The position numbers and the translations under genes are program-made. The notes under the pieces are model-generated. The model did not search any database and was not told where the DNA came from. It saw only the letters and a list, made by a program, of their open reading frames with translations. 64,000 nt of DNA from Oegoconia quadripuncta (taxonomy: Eukaryota; Arthropoda; Insecta; Lepidoptera; Autostichidae), in NCBI GenBank assembly GCA_949316235.1, contig OX438741.1, positions 20,027,124 through 20,091,123 of the forward strand, in the 5' to 3' direction. Below are positions 22,085 through 33,527 of this stretch, one piece after another. Position 1 is the stretch's first letter, and each line of letters starts with the position of its first letter.

Positions 22085-22365
22085 TTTAACTACAAATTCG
22101 AATAAGGATTGAGGAAATCCATAGAAAACGAAAGTCACCGACATAGCCCAACGTACTCGTATCAGTGGAAAAGGCCGTGGGCAGGGCATATAGCTTGAAG
22201 GAATAGAGACTACGCAGAAAACGCAGCGTGGGACATCCACTCAGAAAGTAGACCGACGAACTGACGAAGTTTGCCTGAAGTCACTGGATGCAGGCCGCTT
22301 CTGTCGCTTTGGAAATCTATGGAGGAACCCTATATCCAGCAGTGGACGTTTTATGGCTGAAATGA
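22085..22365 (+). pseudogene. RTE-like LINE C-terminal remnant
   Basis: Frame-broken translation preserves VTDIAQR, RSVGHP, TDEL, SHWMQAA and LYPAVDVL, equivalent to the usual 'KVTDIAQRV..LKWQWAGHIAR ... RRSVGRPPTRWTDDL' end of lepidopteran RTE ORFs. Several stops and frameshifts. Confidence 0.65.
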
Positions 22366-22471
22366 GGTTACCTATCACGAATGCGAATTTTTTTTTCGAA
22401 CTTAACCAACTTCGCTCCTGCCTTAACCTTCTGAACCTAACCAACAGTGTCGGGGTGGTCCGACCAATATT

Positions 22472-22495
22472 GCTCGCTCGCTTCGCTCGCTCGCT
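22472..22495. repeat. GCTCGCTCGC palindromic cluster
   Basis: GCTCGCTCGCTTCGCTCGCT then CGC, a short near-palindromic simple repeat. Confidence 0.6.
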
Positions 22496-22869
22496 ACAGA
22501 TAGATAAATAGCTTTGAATCTGCTCAAATGCATTTTTTTACATAAAATGTGAATCTGAATCAAAAATTGTCTAGAATTAATTCTAGTTATTTAAATTATG
22601 GTAAGTAAATCTTTCAAACATCAAAAAGTAGTTATGATAATCGGTTAACCGTTTTTCTAGTATGTGAAACATATATAAAATAAGTTTATGAGAAAAAAGT
22701 TATATAAAATAATCTCTCTGGCAATTGAAATTTCTTATTACCGTTTTCGAACAATTGAAATTCGAGCAAGAAAGTTTCGAAAGTATGTTAGGTTACCCTG
22801 AAATGATGATGATGTAATTTTGTATTTCAGCTGTCAATCCATTTGTAAAAAATTTGCTCTCGTGTACTT

Positions 22870-23000
22870 AACATTTTAATAACGGAAGCAAACGTTCTGG
22901 AATGTAAACCACGCAGCAAGCGCAACATGGGAAGTATACCCAGAACGTGGACCGACTACTTGATGAATGTCTCCGAAAATCGCTGGATGTAGGCCGTTTG
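22870..23000 (+). pseudogene. RTE-like LINE C-terminal remnant
   Basis: VLECKPRSKRNMGSIPRTWT and DYLMNVSENRWM match the 'W(R)PRTGKRSVGRPPTRWTDDL.KVAG.RWM' segment; a stop follows. Confidence 0.6.
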
Positions 23001-23146
23001 ATGATGAATGATATAAGAGAGCTAAATTATTCCCCTCAAGGTGACAACGGTGACCATATCTACTGTTTGAATTGGAAATTCTAGGAGGGTACACAATGTC
23101 ATGGAGGTTGTCATTATATCAAATGATATATTTGCTCTTTAGCAAG

Positions 23147-23245
23147 TACTACCCTTTTGGTGTTGCGGGTGTCCATGGGCGGCGGTGATTGCTTTCCATC
23201 AGGTGACCCGCATGCTCGTTTGCCGCCCCCTCATATAAAAAAAAG
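23147..23245 (+). repeat. Dispersed tail 'GGGCGGCGGTGATTGC'
   Basis: GGTGTTGCGGGTGTCCATGG, GCGGCGGTGATTGCTTTCCA, TCAGGTGACCCGCATGC, GTTTGCCGCCC and an A-rich end. The inverse copy at 44929-45045 interrupts another retroelement fragment. Confidence 0.7.
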
Positions 23246-24721
23246 AAAAAAAAATACTATATTAATTCGGTGTGTTTAGTCAAACAGTGATAAGTAACTC
23301 TTTTACTGATAACTAAGACCCGTACTAATAAAGCTTGAGATGACCTCAAGTGGATGCTTGAGAATCTGTTGCATATTAAAACAATATCAAAAAAGTCTTG
23401 AGACTGAGACGCGATGTCAGTCTTGGTTACAGTGCGAGCAACGTCTATTTTTTGACGCATAAAATGAACTAAAATTGTTAACATGTAGTTTTAACATATT
23501 TTAACATGATGGATAGATAAATAAACTGGCACACATATAAGGAAGAAACATAAATACTACATTAACAAATAAGAAACATTCATGAAAACAACAAGAGACA
23601 TGCAATTTTTAACAAATACTAATATGTAGATGTAAACAAATATGCCATCATAATTAAATAAGCATTTTCCCAATACCTTCAAGACTTACTGCCTAATGAT
23701 GATGATGATTAATGATGATAGTACATAAAGTCCCAACAGCTTAGTTATTATACGAAATACTCACCGGAAAAAAAGTAAATATTGCGTTAAAACTAAGCCA
23801 CCAGGATCTTTACTAAAATCCAAACATGATAAAAGAAATTACATAATAACTACATTGATATTATGTAATTTTATGTTTTAATGAAATAATCATAAATGCA
23901 TGCGTCATTTGCTCACACTTTAAATACACCTTAAGCTAATAAAAGTTGGAAACGTTGAGAAAGTCGCGTGCATACATATCACATGTCAAATCATCGTGTT
24001 CAGACTTGATATGTTCTATACAAGACAGATTTAACGAAAGTTTCTCCACTAAATACTTAGTTACCCGTTGGCCGGTAAAGCGTGAGTTATGTTTCGACTG
24101 GGTATCTTGGACTCTACGTAGCACCGCATCGCTCCGTTTAATCATCACTGCCACCTCCCATCGGCCACCCAACAAGGGGTCGTGAGGGGGAAAGAGTTGA
24201 ATTACCGCGCTTACCTCTCGGGATTATTCCTGTACTGACGTACTATAGGTTTCCGATATGTCACGTCAAATTGATTTCATCGGATCTATTTTGTTTGAAA
24301 AGGCTCGTGTTACCGGCAATTGAGGTTACGTTGGTTCATTTTTAACGGGTTTATTTTAGTCGCCCTTTTTCGTTATATGTTATTGTAAATGGAGTTGCGA
24401 TCAAACGTATTATTAGGTCCTTACCTATAAAATAATAATAATAGCAAATATGATACTACAAGCCTTGGTGAATAGTATTGAATTCAATAATTATAGTACT
24501 TAACCGTTTTCAATTTAGATCTCGTATGCGGACAGGGAGTTTCACATCTTATCGATGCGAGGAACTGTTGTGGGAAAATCAAATAATACCTGTGACGATA
24601 CGAGAGGGTTCACTAAAACTTTGCTTGAGTTTTAAGCGAACCACACTCGTTTAAAAAGCGTCGTAGTCTTGATGATTTGGGTCTGTGGTTTGCGCGAGGT
24701 CATTTTTAGGATCAAAATTCA
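23246..24721. other. No assigned gene; one unexplained ORF pair
   Basis: Mostly AT-rich. 23936-24175 (minus) is open for 79 codons and reads like mixed-composition protein (GRWEVAVMIKRSDAVLRRV), but the plus strand is also open for 79 codons over the same bases and no family is recognised. Confidence 0.3.
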
Positions 24722-24795
24722 TTATCATAATTATCACCTTATCAGCCACAGTACGTCCACTGCAGAACATAGGCCTCTCTATAGATTCCTAAAGC
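24722..24795 (-). repeat. RTE-like LINE 3' tail
   Basis: The minus strand reads CTATGTTCTGCAGTGGACGT then ACTGTGGCTGATAAGG, the standard end of this LINE type. Confidence 0.55.
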
Positions 24796-25074
24796 GACCA
24801 ATTGGAAGGAAAAATGCATAGTGACCAAAAATTTGTTCCCAATGTCTTCATACAGTGTATCAATAGCTGATGATATTTGTTATAAATGTGATTGTATCTC
24901 TCATTTTAGATTTTTTATTTGTATTAATAATTGACACACCGACTAAACGGTTTGGCTCTTCATTTATAAAGCGATGAGCAAAGACTTGGAATTCCCTTCC
25001 GACGTGAGATATTCTAAAATCCTTCAATCTTCAAGAGTAAGACGAATAGGCATATATAGAGATTGTGTGGTTCA

Positions 25075-25316
25075 TCATCGACCTCATCGTCCCAATCATG
25101 ACATAGGATTTACAAAATGGAGGTCAAAGGTTCCATTCTCAACAGGGTACATGTTTAATGTTCGATTTAAAATGTTCGCCTAGCTAGCTACCACCATCTT
25201 ATCTAAGTCTGCCGCCAAGTTACAATGGCATTATGTTCCGGCTGCTTGGATAAGGCAGCTTGTCCCCTAAGCAAGTTGAGGGCTCTGGTGAGCGCGCTTC
25301 CATCTTCACTTACATT
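25075..25316 (+). repeat. SINE group C, diverged
   Basis: Keeps GGGTACATGTTTAATGTTCG, CGCCTAGCTAGCTACCACCA, TCTTATCTAAGTCTGCCGCC and the CGCTTCCATCTTCACTTAC end, with many substitutions. The ORF 24974-25183 runs across it and is spurious. Confidence 0.6.
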
Positions 25317-25583
25317 CACGACAGAAAATTTAATTTGTATTATACACACCTGTATATATATCTCTTTCAGACTGTATGACTCTACTATTGGTCGAATTTG
25401 ACAGCTGACGATGCAGTAAAATGATGTAAAACTCATATTGATACGATTTAATGCTATTTATTCTTACAGTATAAAACATGACGTGGGCAGTTGAGTGGGA
25501 CGATCGAATGAACGGATCAAGATGGTGCCACCAGCTATGGTTTACCACAGCTCGTTTATTAATGCTTGTACAAAACAATGATT

Positions 25584-25911
25584 ACAGTGGCTCAAGGTAA
25601 ACAACATGGGGTTTACGATTCGGAGGTCGCGGGTTCGATCCGCAGCGGAGTACATGTTTAAGTACTCGGTTTGGTTGGTGGTAGGGCATTTTAAATGTCC
25701 GCCTGGCTAGCAACCACCATCTTATCTAAATCTGCCGTCAAACAGCAATGTTAGTAGCATTGTCGTGTTCCGGTTGTCAGGGATAAGATAGCCAGTCCCC
25801 CAAATGTGTTGGGGTTTCAGGGTCAGTACGCTTCCACCTTCGACTTCATCTTCACATCTAACATCAGGTGCGATTGAAGTCAAGTACGAAATGGTTGCGC
25901 ATAAAAAAAAA
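25584..25911 (+). repeat. SINE group C, nearly full length
   Basis: tRNA-like head with box B GGTTCGATCCGC, central GGTTGGTGGTAGGGC and CCGCCTGGCTAGCAACC blocks, terminal CATCAGGTGCGATTGAAGTC and an A-run. Confidence 0.85.
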
Positions 25912-26524
25912 AGTGGTCAGGACGGGTTAAAGAATTTTCTCTTCGAGTTTCGAGAAACACAAGTAGCTACAGTCACATAAGAGTAACAGTCGAACGGTGA
26001 GAATTTTAAACTTACCAGTAAATGCTCCGCGTTCGGGTGGCAATGAACGTAAAGCATTTCACGGTATCGCCGCCGATCCGGATCGCTCTGGACCGAAGCG
26101 GTTTCCACCAGTTCCAACTGGATAGCTCACTGCAGCTGTGCTTTTAAATTGAAACTACCTCACGTAAACTAGATTTTTACTGAATGCTTACACCTCACAA
26201 AAGATTTAAGTGTCAAATTTTTGGTTGGCAGCTGCAAGTAGTAAATGTAGTACTTCAATGTTTTCTAAACATGGTCTATATAAATCGGCGGCGTAGCAAT
26301 GTTGTTTCTGTGATTACACAAAATACCAATAAATAAAACGAAATAGAAAAATAGCTCCAATCTATTCTCGTTCATGTCTAAAAATGTTGTAAAAGATTAG
26401 ATTGGCTTCATTAAGCTCACTTTTACAATGTGAGTTCTGATTTTTATTTCTGGAGTATTTCATCGGATCTTTAACAACAGAGATCACTCTATATCCTTTC
26501 AAACAACGACAAAAATAGGACTAC

Positions 26525-26735
26525 AATGATCCTGTGGGTTTCTTGCGCCGCTTCTTTTACCATAGATGATTTCCCTTTCCGAAACGGTAGTAGCTTGGAC
26601 ATATTGACTTGCAGATAAATGCAGTAAGCCCTTTAATTTCCAGTATTAAATTGACATTCAACAAAATAAATGATTATAATAGATCTTACCTTGAAATAAA
26701 TGCTTGAAGTTTGCAGTTTGACATTATTATTACAA
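26525..26735 (+). repeat. Unnamed dispersed repeat, copy 1
   Basis: Shares with 50525-50725 the blocks AGATGATTTCCCTTTCCGAA, CGGTAGTAG, TTAAATTGACATTCAACAAA and ATGCTTGAAGTTTG in the same order and orientation. No coding potential. Confidence 0.6.
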
Positions 26736-26776
26736 TCGGCTCACAAAATGTGTCAGATTTCACGTAACAGATTTTT

Positions 26777-26840
26777 TTTATGCACAACGGGTTGGTACTT
26801 GATATCAATTACACCTGATTTTAAGTGAAGGTGAGGTACA
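26777..26840 (-). repeat. SINE group C 3' fragment
   Basis: The minus strand reads TCACTTAAAATCAGGTGTAA ... AACCCGTTGTGCATAAAAAA. Confidence 0.6.
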
Positions 26841-26929
26841 GATAATAAAAATACAATTTGGAATGACATCCTCGTTTTTAGAAGTCGTTTAAAATTAATA
26901 AATGATAATGTCATGGTAGTGTCATCTTA

Positions 26930-27090
26930 ATTCATGAAGAATTAAGCATTTTGACATATCCGGACAAAGGATCAAAGATGCTGATTGTAAAATTGGCTCC
27001 ATAATTAATCATACAGGGTTAATTTACAATATTAATGGTAGCATGCCCGCTATTTAAGCTATATCATCCGCAGTTCTCTAAAATTAATTT
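26930..27090 (+). repeat. Dispersed repeat shared with 12990-13190, part 1
   Basis: AATTGGCTCCATAATTAATC, ATACAGGG and GGTAGCATGC match the copy near 12995. The remaining 3' portion appears at 27735-27870 beyond a LINE tail, suggesting the LINE insertion split it. Confidence 0.45.
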
Positions 27091-27114
27091 TATTTCATTA
27101 ATATCATTGAATGA

Positions 27115-27255
27115 TTAACTGATACGCATTTGACCACAATCTCACCTGATGGAAAGTGACGATGTGGTCGAAGATGAAGCACGCGATTTACTCTGATGTT
27201 GAAGAACTTTGGATGTTGAAGGATTGGACTGACGTTGGAAGGGAGTTTTTAGTTT
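27115..27255 (-). pseudogene. Jockey/CR1-like LINE 3' end
   Basis: Minus strand: AACTCCCTTCC ... then the GCGTGCTTCATCTTCGACCA, CATCGTCAC, TCAGGTGAGATTGTGGTC sequence that follows the LINE ORF elsewhere. The coding part is short and frameshifted. Confidence 0.55.
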
Positions 27256-27734
27256 TACAATATTTGATGACTGTAGGTATTAGTTTAGTATTGATGATTG
27301 ATTTCATTTACTTATTATTTCTTATTGACATTGATTTGTTAAAATGTTAACATCTATATGAGTTCCATGTTCATTTATTTATAATTTATGATTTCTTTTT
27401 CTCTTTATAATTTACTAAAATCGGGATTTTGACTAAACATCTTATGTGACACTTTGTTCTTTAATAATTTGGGTGTGATCATGAAAACTAGTATTTTTAA
27501 GACTTTCCACCTACTTAAATAAACAAATAAATATTGCGAACACTTACACCAGGTCAGGTAGTCCTAAGTAAAGCTTGCACTTTGGATACTACATAAACAT
27601 ATATAAATATTTATATAAACATCCATGACAACGAAATAAGAATCTGTAATTGGCTTCAAATCCGTAATTATAATTATGTACTGTATAAATTATATTGTGA
27701 CTATGCTGTTGATTATGCATGAATAAATAAAAAT

Positions 27735-27870
27735 AAAATAGGCAAGAGGGTCATTTTAGAAAACTGAGGTTAGTACAGCTTAAATAGGCATCACGCTATA
27801 ATTAATCATATAAAATAGCCCTGTATGTTTAACTATGACGCAGACTGTACCTATGCCTACTCTTTGTGTA
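27735..27870 (+). repeat. Dispersed repeat shared with 12990-13190, part 2
   Basis: AGAGGGTCATTTTAGAAAAC, TGAGGTTAGTAC and CCTGTATGTTTAACTATGAC then GCAGACTGTAC correspond to 13087-13170. Confidence 0.45.
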
Positions 27871-27973
27871 ATATGATAATTTGTATATTAAATAATGTCT
27901 TATAAAACAATACATCTATGCTTGACAGGGTTTAGTCCGTCCCGTGGCGCCCTCATCGTATAAATTAAAATTT

Positions 27974-28418
27974 CTTGTTGAATACAGAATAAATAAAAAA
28001 AAATCGCTGTGATCTGCATTGGAGAAGCCTAAATGCTAATTATAAATAATACCTAAATAGCTTTGATGAGGGTTATTTTCCAGAATTCCGGATTACAAAA
28101 AACGTGGCTATTTTTATGAATAATTTGTAATTCTCGAAAAATACACGTAATTAAAGCTATGTTTAGCTTTTAGGCTTCTCGAGTGCAGGTCAGAAGGCGG
28201 AGTGTGAGTTTTGTTTCGACTTAACTTTACTACCGCGTTCACGTTTACGTGACGATTTGTATGGAGAAATGTGCAGCGCCTCTAGCGGATAGTTTGCAAA
28301 AGTAATTTTTTCATAGGGACTTTTTTCGTAAACGCGAACGCGATGGTTATGTTAAAAACGAGACAAAACTCACACTTTGCACACAGAGCGATTTTATTTA
28401 TTCTGTATTTAAAAAGAA
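27974..28418. mobile_element. Palindromic element split by a second insertion
   Basis: Left arm AATACAGAATAAATAAAAAA, ATCGCTGTG, TGCATTGGAGAAGCCTAAAT is mirrored on the right by TTAGGCTTCTCGAGTGCAG, then (after an interruption) CAGAGCGATTTTATTTATTC, TGTATT. The interruption in the right arm is itself a MITE (28199-28377). Confidence 0.6.
28199..28377. mobile_element. MITE nested in the right arm of 27974-28418
   Basis: GTGTGAGTTTTGTTTCGACT ... CCGCGTTCACGTTTACG is mirrored by CGTAAACGCGAACGCGATGG ... CGAGACAAAACTCACAC. Arms about 50 bp, total about 179 bp. Confidence 0.7.
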
Positions 28419-28544
28419 ATCTTAATTTATCCAAGAAGAGCGCCACTGGACAGAATAAACCCTCTTAACGTAGATTCGCGTGGTCAGCTCCATCTTGCTA
28501 GTCTCTTATAGTTATTACATTTAAAAACTCCGAATATTTGAACT

Positions 28545-28735
28545 GTCAGTTAAAATTTTCAACATTTAATGAGGGACAAATGCGGTTTCCACTGGCGGTG
28601 CATTTACATAAAACGCTGGCATTTACTGGAAGCTTCCGTTACCAAGCGATAAAATGCTGGAATAATATTCCTCCACCAATTCGAACATTGGCGTTTAAGC
28701 ATCTTTAAACAGCTGTTAAAACTGTCTATTCTTGA
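28545..28735 (+). pseudogene. LINE ORF C-terminal fragment
   Basis: Open frame HLHKTLAFTGSFRYQAIKCW followed by NNIPPPIRTLAFKHL and a stop. 'GSFRYRAI.CWN.IP..IR' is a common ending of LINE reverse-transcriptase ORFs from memory; clade not determined. Confidence 0.55.
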
Positions 28736-28984
28736 GTTAGGAATTCCAAAAAAGCAGTTGCTGCTGCCTTAGGACGCTAACTTAGAATGAATATTTCTTA
28801 TCGTAAAGGTACTGTGCGACTCATTTTTATTTTATAAAGTGTAATAATTAAATTAATGTTCATTAAAATTCTATCTCATTACCCATAATCAGGGTTAAGA
28901 TGTAATTTTTTTTAGGTAGTCATGACAGAGTCACGGTCATTCATCATACTGCTACCACATAAACAATACATGTAGGGGGGGTCT

Positions 28985-29318
28985 AACCGCCTCCGTAGCT
29001 CAATGTAAACAACATTGGGTTTACGATTCGGAGGTCGCGGGTTCAATCCCCAGCGGGGTATATATGTTTAAGTACTCGGTTTGGTTGGTGGTAGGACATT
29101 TTAAATGGCCGCCTGGCTAGCTACCACCATCTTATCTAAATGTGCCGCCAAGCAGCAATGTTAATAGCATTGTTGTGTTTCGGTTGTCAGAGATAAGATA
29201 GCCAGTCCCCCAAATGTCTTGGGGTTTCCGGGTCAATACGCTTCCACCTTCGACTTCAGCTTCACTTAAGATCAGGTGTGATTGAGGTCAAGTAATACAC
29301 CGTTCTGCATAAAAAAAA
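28985..29318 (+). repeat. SINE group C, full length
   Basis: Best-preserved copy. Head CCGCCTCCGTAGCTCAATGT, GATTCGGAGGTCGCGGGTTC, centre GGTTGGTGGTAGGAC, GCCGCCTGGCTAGCTACCAC, tail CAGGTGTGATTGAGGTCAAG and GCATAAAAAAAA. Confidence 0.9.
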
Positions 29319-29394
29319 ACTTATTGTGCAAAAATGTTTCACAAACATCGTGAAACATTGATTTGTGAAATGTTGTGTTTCTATCAATGACATT

Positions 29395-29567
29395 AATAAA
29401 ATAAATAAATAAAATATCTTTACACATACACACAGCGCAATCTAGGTCCACAGTAAGCATCTAGGCTTGTGTTATGGATACCAGATGGTTGATAAACTAC
29501 ACAAATACATTTTTTTTTGTAAATATATACATACATATATACATCATTCAGGAAAAACATCCATAAC
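29395..29567 (-). repeat. SINE group A, 5'-truncated
   Basis: The minus strand keeps the body and 3' part (ATCAACCATCTGGTATCCAT ... ATTGCGCTGTGTGTATG and ATTTATTTATTTTA) but lacks the tRNA-like head. Confidence 0.75.
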
Positions 29568-30154
29568 ATTAATGATTGTTTATAAAATAATTCCAGAAAC
29601 TAGTTGGTCAGAACTCCTATTTAACTGTCTTTCTTACCTCAAGCAGACAAATCCCAACGTCAAACAAAGCCTCGCTAACGCCCCCTAAAAATATACAGAA
29701 AGCATTTTTCATATACGTGCGACATTTTCATATTCCCACCGTAAAACGCCCATTCAGAATCATACATCATCCATCCACTTAACTTTCCAACTGCCTTCAC
29801 AATCCCATAACTCACTCATTTAGAACACTGGTACACTATCGGTAGATCATCCCACTAAAAAAGGGGACAGAATTTGAAAAGGGCCATTGGTATATCAAAA
29901 ATGCCGTTTCCTTAATTTAAACGTATCGATGATTTGTACTAAAGTGACATACCTTTATACGGGCTGTAAAAGAAAGTAAGAATTATTTTTTGGGAAATGA
30001 ATATCGATCATGGATTACAGGAAAATATTTTTAAAAATTCCAGATATAAAATAAATACCTACATTTGTTTATTTTTTACTTTGTTAAAAAATAGGAAATC
30101 GTGTTTTATTTGGCGAGTACTAATTTTTTATTATATAATTTACTCCTTTTTTTA
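29568..30154. other. No assignable feature
   Basis: AT-rich; no gene or named repeat seen. Confidence 0.35.
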
Positions 30155-30740
30155 CGGTTAACTGGATACGCGTTTGACCACAATCTCACCTGATGGGAAG
30201 TGACGATGTGGCCGAAGATGAAGCACGCGATCTCAGTAGATGCCTATTTACCCTGCTCTTGAAGATCCCTAGATTGTAGGATTCAGGAAAGACAGACGCC
30301 GAAAGGGAGTTCCATGCCTTGGCTGTTTTCATTATGAATGAAGAGTCGAACCGCTTAGTGCGAATGTTCGGTATGTTAAATACATACTGGTGGAATCCCT
30401 TCCCGCGCCTAGTAGTCCGAAGATGAAATGGCGATGGTGGAATAAGATTGTGTATTTCCAACGCACACTCACCGAAGTGAGGATGCACTAAAAGACTGTG
30501 AGACAGGCGACCTTGCGACGGTGTTCGAGGCTCTGCAATTTAGCAGTGATCGAATGGTCACCAACGAGTCTTTTGGCATGTCGTTCCACAGTGTCGAGTG
30601 CAGCCAGCTGGCACTTGGCGGAACCATTCCAAAAGTGACAGCAGTATTCCATGCACGAGCGAACCTGAGCCTGGTAAAGTACCAAAAGCTGATTCGGCGT
30701 AAAATATCGCCTGACCTTGAGGAGAATGCCAAGCTTCTTA
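30155..30740 (-). pseudogene. Jockey/CR1-like LINE: C-terminal 180 codons and 3' end
   Basis: On the minus strand, three overlapping open segments together cover the end of a non-LTR retrotransposon ORF: VLYQAQVRSCMEYCCHFWNG, LDTVERHAKRLVGD, EHRRKVACLTVF, then HFGECALEIHNLIPPSPFHL, TKRFDSSFIMKTAKAWNSL, IFKSRVNRHLLRSR. Frameshifts separate them. This tail follows the reverse-transcriptase domain in lepidopteran Jockey/CR1-type elements (from memory). The LINE is 5'-truncated, as is usual. Related tails: 3470, 20905, 27115, 32888, 40336, 49764 and 60880. Confidence 0.7.
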
Positions 30741-30749
30741 GCTGCTGTT

Positions 30750-30824
30750 AAATACTATACTATACTACTATACTATACTACTATACTATACTACTATACT
30801 ATACTACTATACTATACTATGGTT
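30750..30824. repeat. 13-bp microsatellite (TATACTATACTAC)n
   Basis: About five units with almost no variation, just beyond the truncated end of the LINE. Confidence 0.85.
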
Positions 30825-32009
30825 AAATTAATTGGCATAGTACAATATACAGTAGTACTATATATAGTACTACAGTAGGCATTGTAGTAAAATTATATCT
30901 CTATTTAATAAATTCCCAAAATTTCATTCGCATTCTTTCTTTTATACCCTGAATACAACTGGTTTCTAATCTTTGAACCCTGGTAAAGGCATTTATGAAG
31001 AGGGATATTAAAGCAAAAAGACTTATCGTAATTAAACGATAAAAACCTTCATCAGTGACATCAAACGTCACGTAACATATTTATATTTTTTTTGCCTTAA
31101 AATTGTATAATTTCATCGGTATATTCATCGATAAATTTGACCAATGAAGCAACGTCAAATTCCCGAGCAAGCGATGAATCAACCAATCACATATCAGAAC
31201 GTAATTGATGACTCCAACGACATTTCATAATAGAACCCGAGGTTGTTCTAAGGTGATTAGGACGTGCTGTCACTAAACATTATCTTTATCGGTGTGGCAT
31301 TGACACAAATACAAAGCTGAGCTTACGGCTCGCGCACTGTACTTAAAATAATTTATTCATAATGAAGACCTAAATATACTCGTATATATACTTAAAATAC
31401 TAATTAGAACTTTAAAGATAACCAAACCAATGTCACGTTTAACTACCAATTTGTGTCCAATTTTCGGGTACTCCATAATCTATGGTCCCAAATTTGTTCA
31501 GATTGTACCGCGTGATATCCTCACCTTCTTCAACGTCCGATTTCAATAATAAAGTGCTTTTTCTTTTCAATTGGAGCGCAGCTTACAAATGGTACCTGAG
31601 GGTTAGGAGGGAACAAAATGTGAATTTTGGGAAAATCGTTGTTAGCTTATATCTTTTTAATCGACTTCCATGAGTATTAGGTTGTCAATTCGATTATATA
31701 TTTAACCCCCGATAAAAAACGGCGGGTATCATGATTTTACTAAGTTGTTAGTATATACTAAAACGAGTCTTCCTTTCGGAGGAAGTCACAATAAGTGAAA
31801 GTATTTGCGGAAACAGTTTAAAAATTCTAATAAATTCACACAGAAAAGTAGCGCTTCCAGGGCCGTGACCAGGATCCACGCACGCATAGGTTCACTCACT
31901 ATGGCGAACTATCATGTATTTACTTAAATGTCCGATAGATGGTACTGCTGCAGTCTTAGTCAGACTTTCCGTGTTACGTAAATTATCGATTTTTAATATA
32001 CATAGTTTT
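30825..32009. other. No gene; one short dispersed motif
   Basis: AT-rich. AACCCCCGATAAAAAACGGC at 31705 begins like the repeat at 10606. Nothing else assigned. Confidence 0.35.
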
Positions 32010-32283
32010 GACGACCTGTTTGGTGTAGTTGTTAGCAACTCTGACCACTATACCAAAAGGTTGCCGGTTCGAATCCCGCTAGGGGCATATGTTTGTGTGA
32101 TGAATACGGACATGTGTACCCGAGTTATGGATGTTTTCATTTATAATAAGTATTTATTTCCAAAAAAAAAATGTATTTATGTAGTATATGAATCATCTGG
32201 TATCTACAACACAAGCCTATAGTTGCTTACTGTGGAACTAAATGGCGCTGTGTGTATGTCTAAGAATATTTATTTATTTATTT
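32010..32283 (+). repeat. SINE group A
   Basis: GACGACCTGTTTGGTGTAGT head, box B GGTTCGAATCCC, CCGAGTTATGGATGTTTTC body, AATGGCGCTGTGTGTATG and an ATTTATTTATTT tail. Confidence 0.88.
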
Positions 32284-32887
32284 TCGTTAATAATTCTGAT
32301 ATGGATATACTCGTATAATCACCTCCTGAAATGATGGCAACTTTCAAAAATGCGCCCTGGCTATATTTATCCGTACGTTTCCCCACTTCAGATGTTTCCA
32401 AAGAATGCTTCTAACACTCAGAAAAGTATTAAATCTCATTCGGCTACCAATTGAATCTCCATTTCTACATTGAAAGATATTTTTTTATCAAAAACCTACC
32501 TTTTTACCTGCCCGACGGTTTCAAATAAAATTCTCTCCTATCTTTCTTTACATAATTTCATTCCTTTTAAAGTAACCTTTATTACATTACAGTTAAAGAT
32601 AAAATTGATTTGTAACGTTCTGCTTTAAATCAGAATTCGTCGTGTTACGTCCTACAAAGTAACAACAAAGTTCAAAGCAACAATGAGAAAAATTCATTTT
32701 CACCTCCGAACGAATGTCTGCAAAGTGGGAATAGCAGAAAAATACGCCGGATTCCGTAAATCTAGTATAAATTATAAAATTTAAATGTACCCGTGTGTGA
32801 TTTCAATATCTATATGTGATATGCCTTTTACACAATATATTCTAATTACACCTCTAGACAAATAACCTGCAACAATTTTTTTTTTGA
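32284..32887. other. No assignable feature
   Basis: AT-rich; no ORF or repeat recognised. Confidence 0.35.
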
Positions 32888-32990
32888 TTATCTGGATACG
32901 CGATTGTCCACAATCTCACCTAATGGAAAGTGACGGCGTGGTCGAAGATGAAGCACATGATCCCAGTAAAAGGTTGTAGGACTCACCCCC
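32888..32990 (-). repeat. Jockey/CR1-like LINE 3' tail
   Basis: Minus strand: CTGGGATCATGTGCTTCATC, TTCGACCACGCCGTCAC, TAGGTGAGATTGTGG. A C-run borders it at 32986-32996. Confidence 0.6.
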
Positions 32991-32994
32991 CCCC

Positions 32995-33335
32995 CCTATA
33001 CCATTGTAGGTACCTCGGGTACCGCGGTCCAACCACTGTTAGTGGCCTTTTGCCTTATTTAATGTTATAGCGTATGTCCCATACTCGTCGACGGTCGGGA
33101 GCACTCGACTTCCTCCGCGACAGAACCGCGGGAAAGTCCCTTCACGATACGAGTGAAAGGGACAAGCAATTACTAGTCGGGACTGCTCGGCTATCTCCGG
33201 TGTTCAACCGCCCCCGCCGCCGTTTCAAACTTACCACATGACGCTCGCTTGGCGTCACCTACATCCCACTCGCCCGTTCTGTTCGTGACGAGCTCAGGCA
33301 CGGAACCACATCTCGTAGTTTACCTAAACTCTTGG
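32995..33335. other. GC-rich unassigned block with hairpin
   Basis: Distinctly richer in G+C than the neighbourhood. It contains the hairpin GTCCCTTCACGATACGAGTG / AAAGGGAC (33136-33163), flanked by similar direct repeats GTCGGGAGCACTCGAC (33095-33117) and GTCGGGACTGCTCGGC (33176-33199). No coding signature; possibly a solo LTR or DNA-transposon fragment. Confidence 0.4.
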
Positions 33336-33527
33336 AATTGTGTGTCGGAACTTACCAGTTATTATACTAATTGTTACAAAACCCTGAGAGTCTCATTTTA
33401 GTAGTGAGTGACCAACTACCCAACGCCATAATGTCTTGAGAAAACTTTGTTAGCGCGAATTAGCATTCGAGCTCTGATGGATCGGCTTAGGTAACAACAC
33501 TGATTCAAATTTGCCATACGATGCCAT

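Noticed and set aside
23936..24185. 79-codon ORFs on both strands, the minus one reading like a real protein
   Set aside because: The two frames mirror each other's open stretch, no family is recognised, and splice sites or a start context cannot be supported.
30521..30751. 76-codon plus-strand ORF
   Set aside because: It is the antisense shadow of the LINE ORF on the minus strand.
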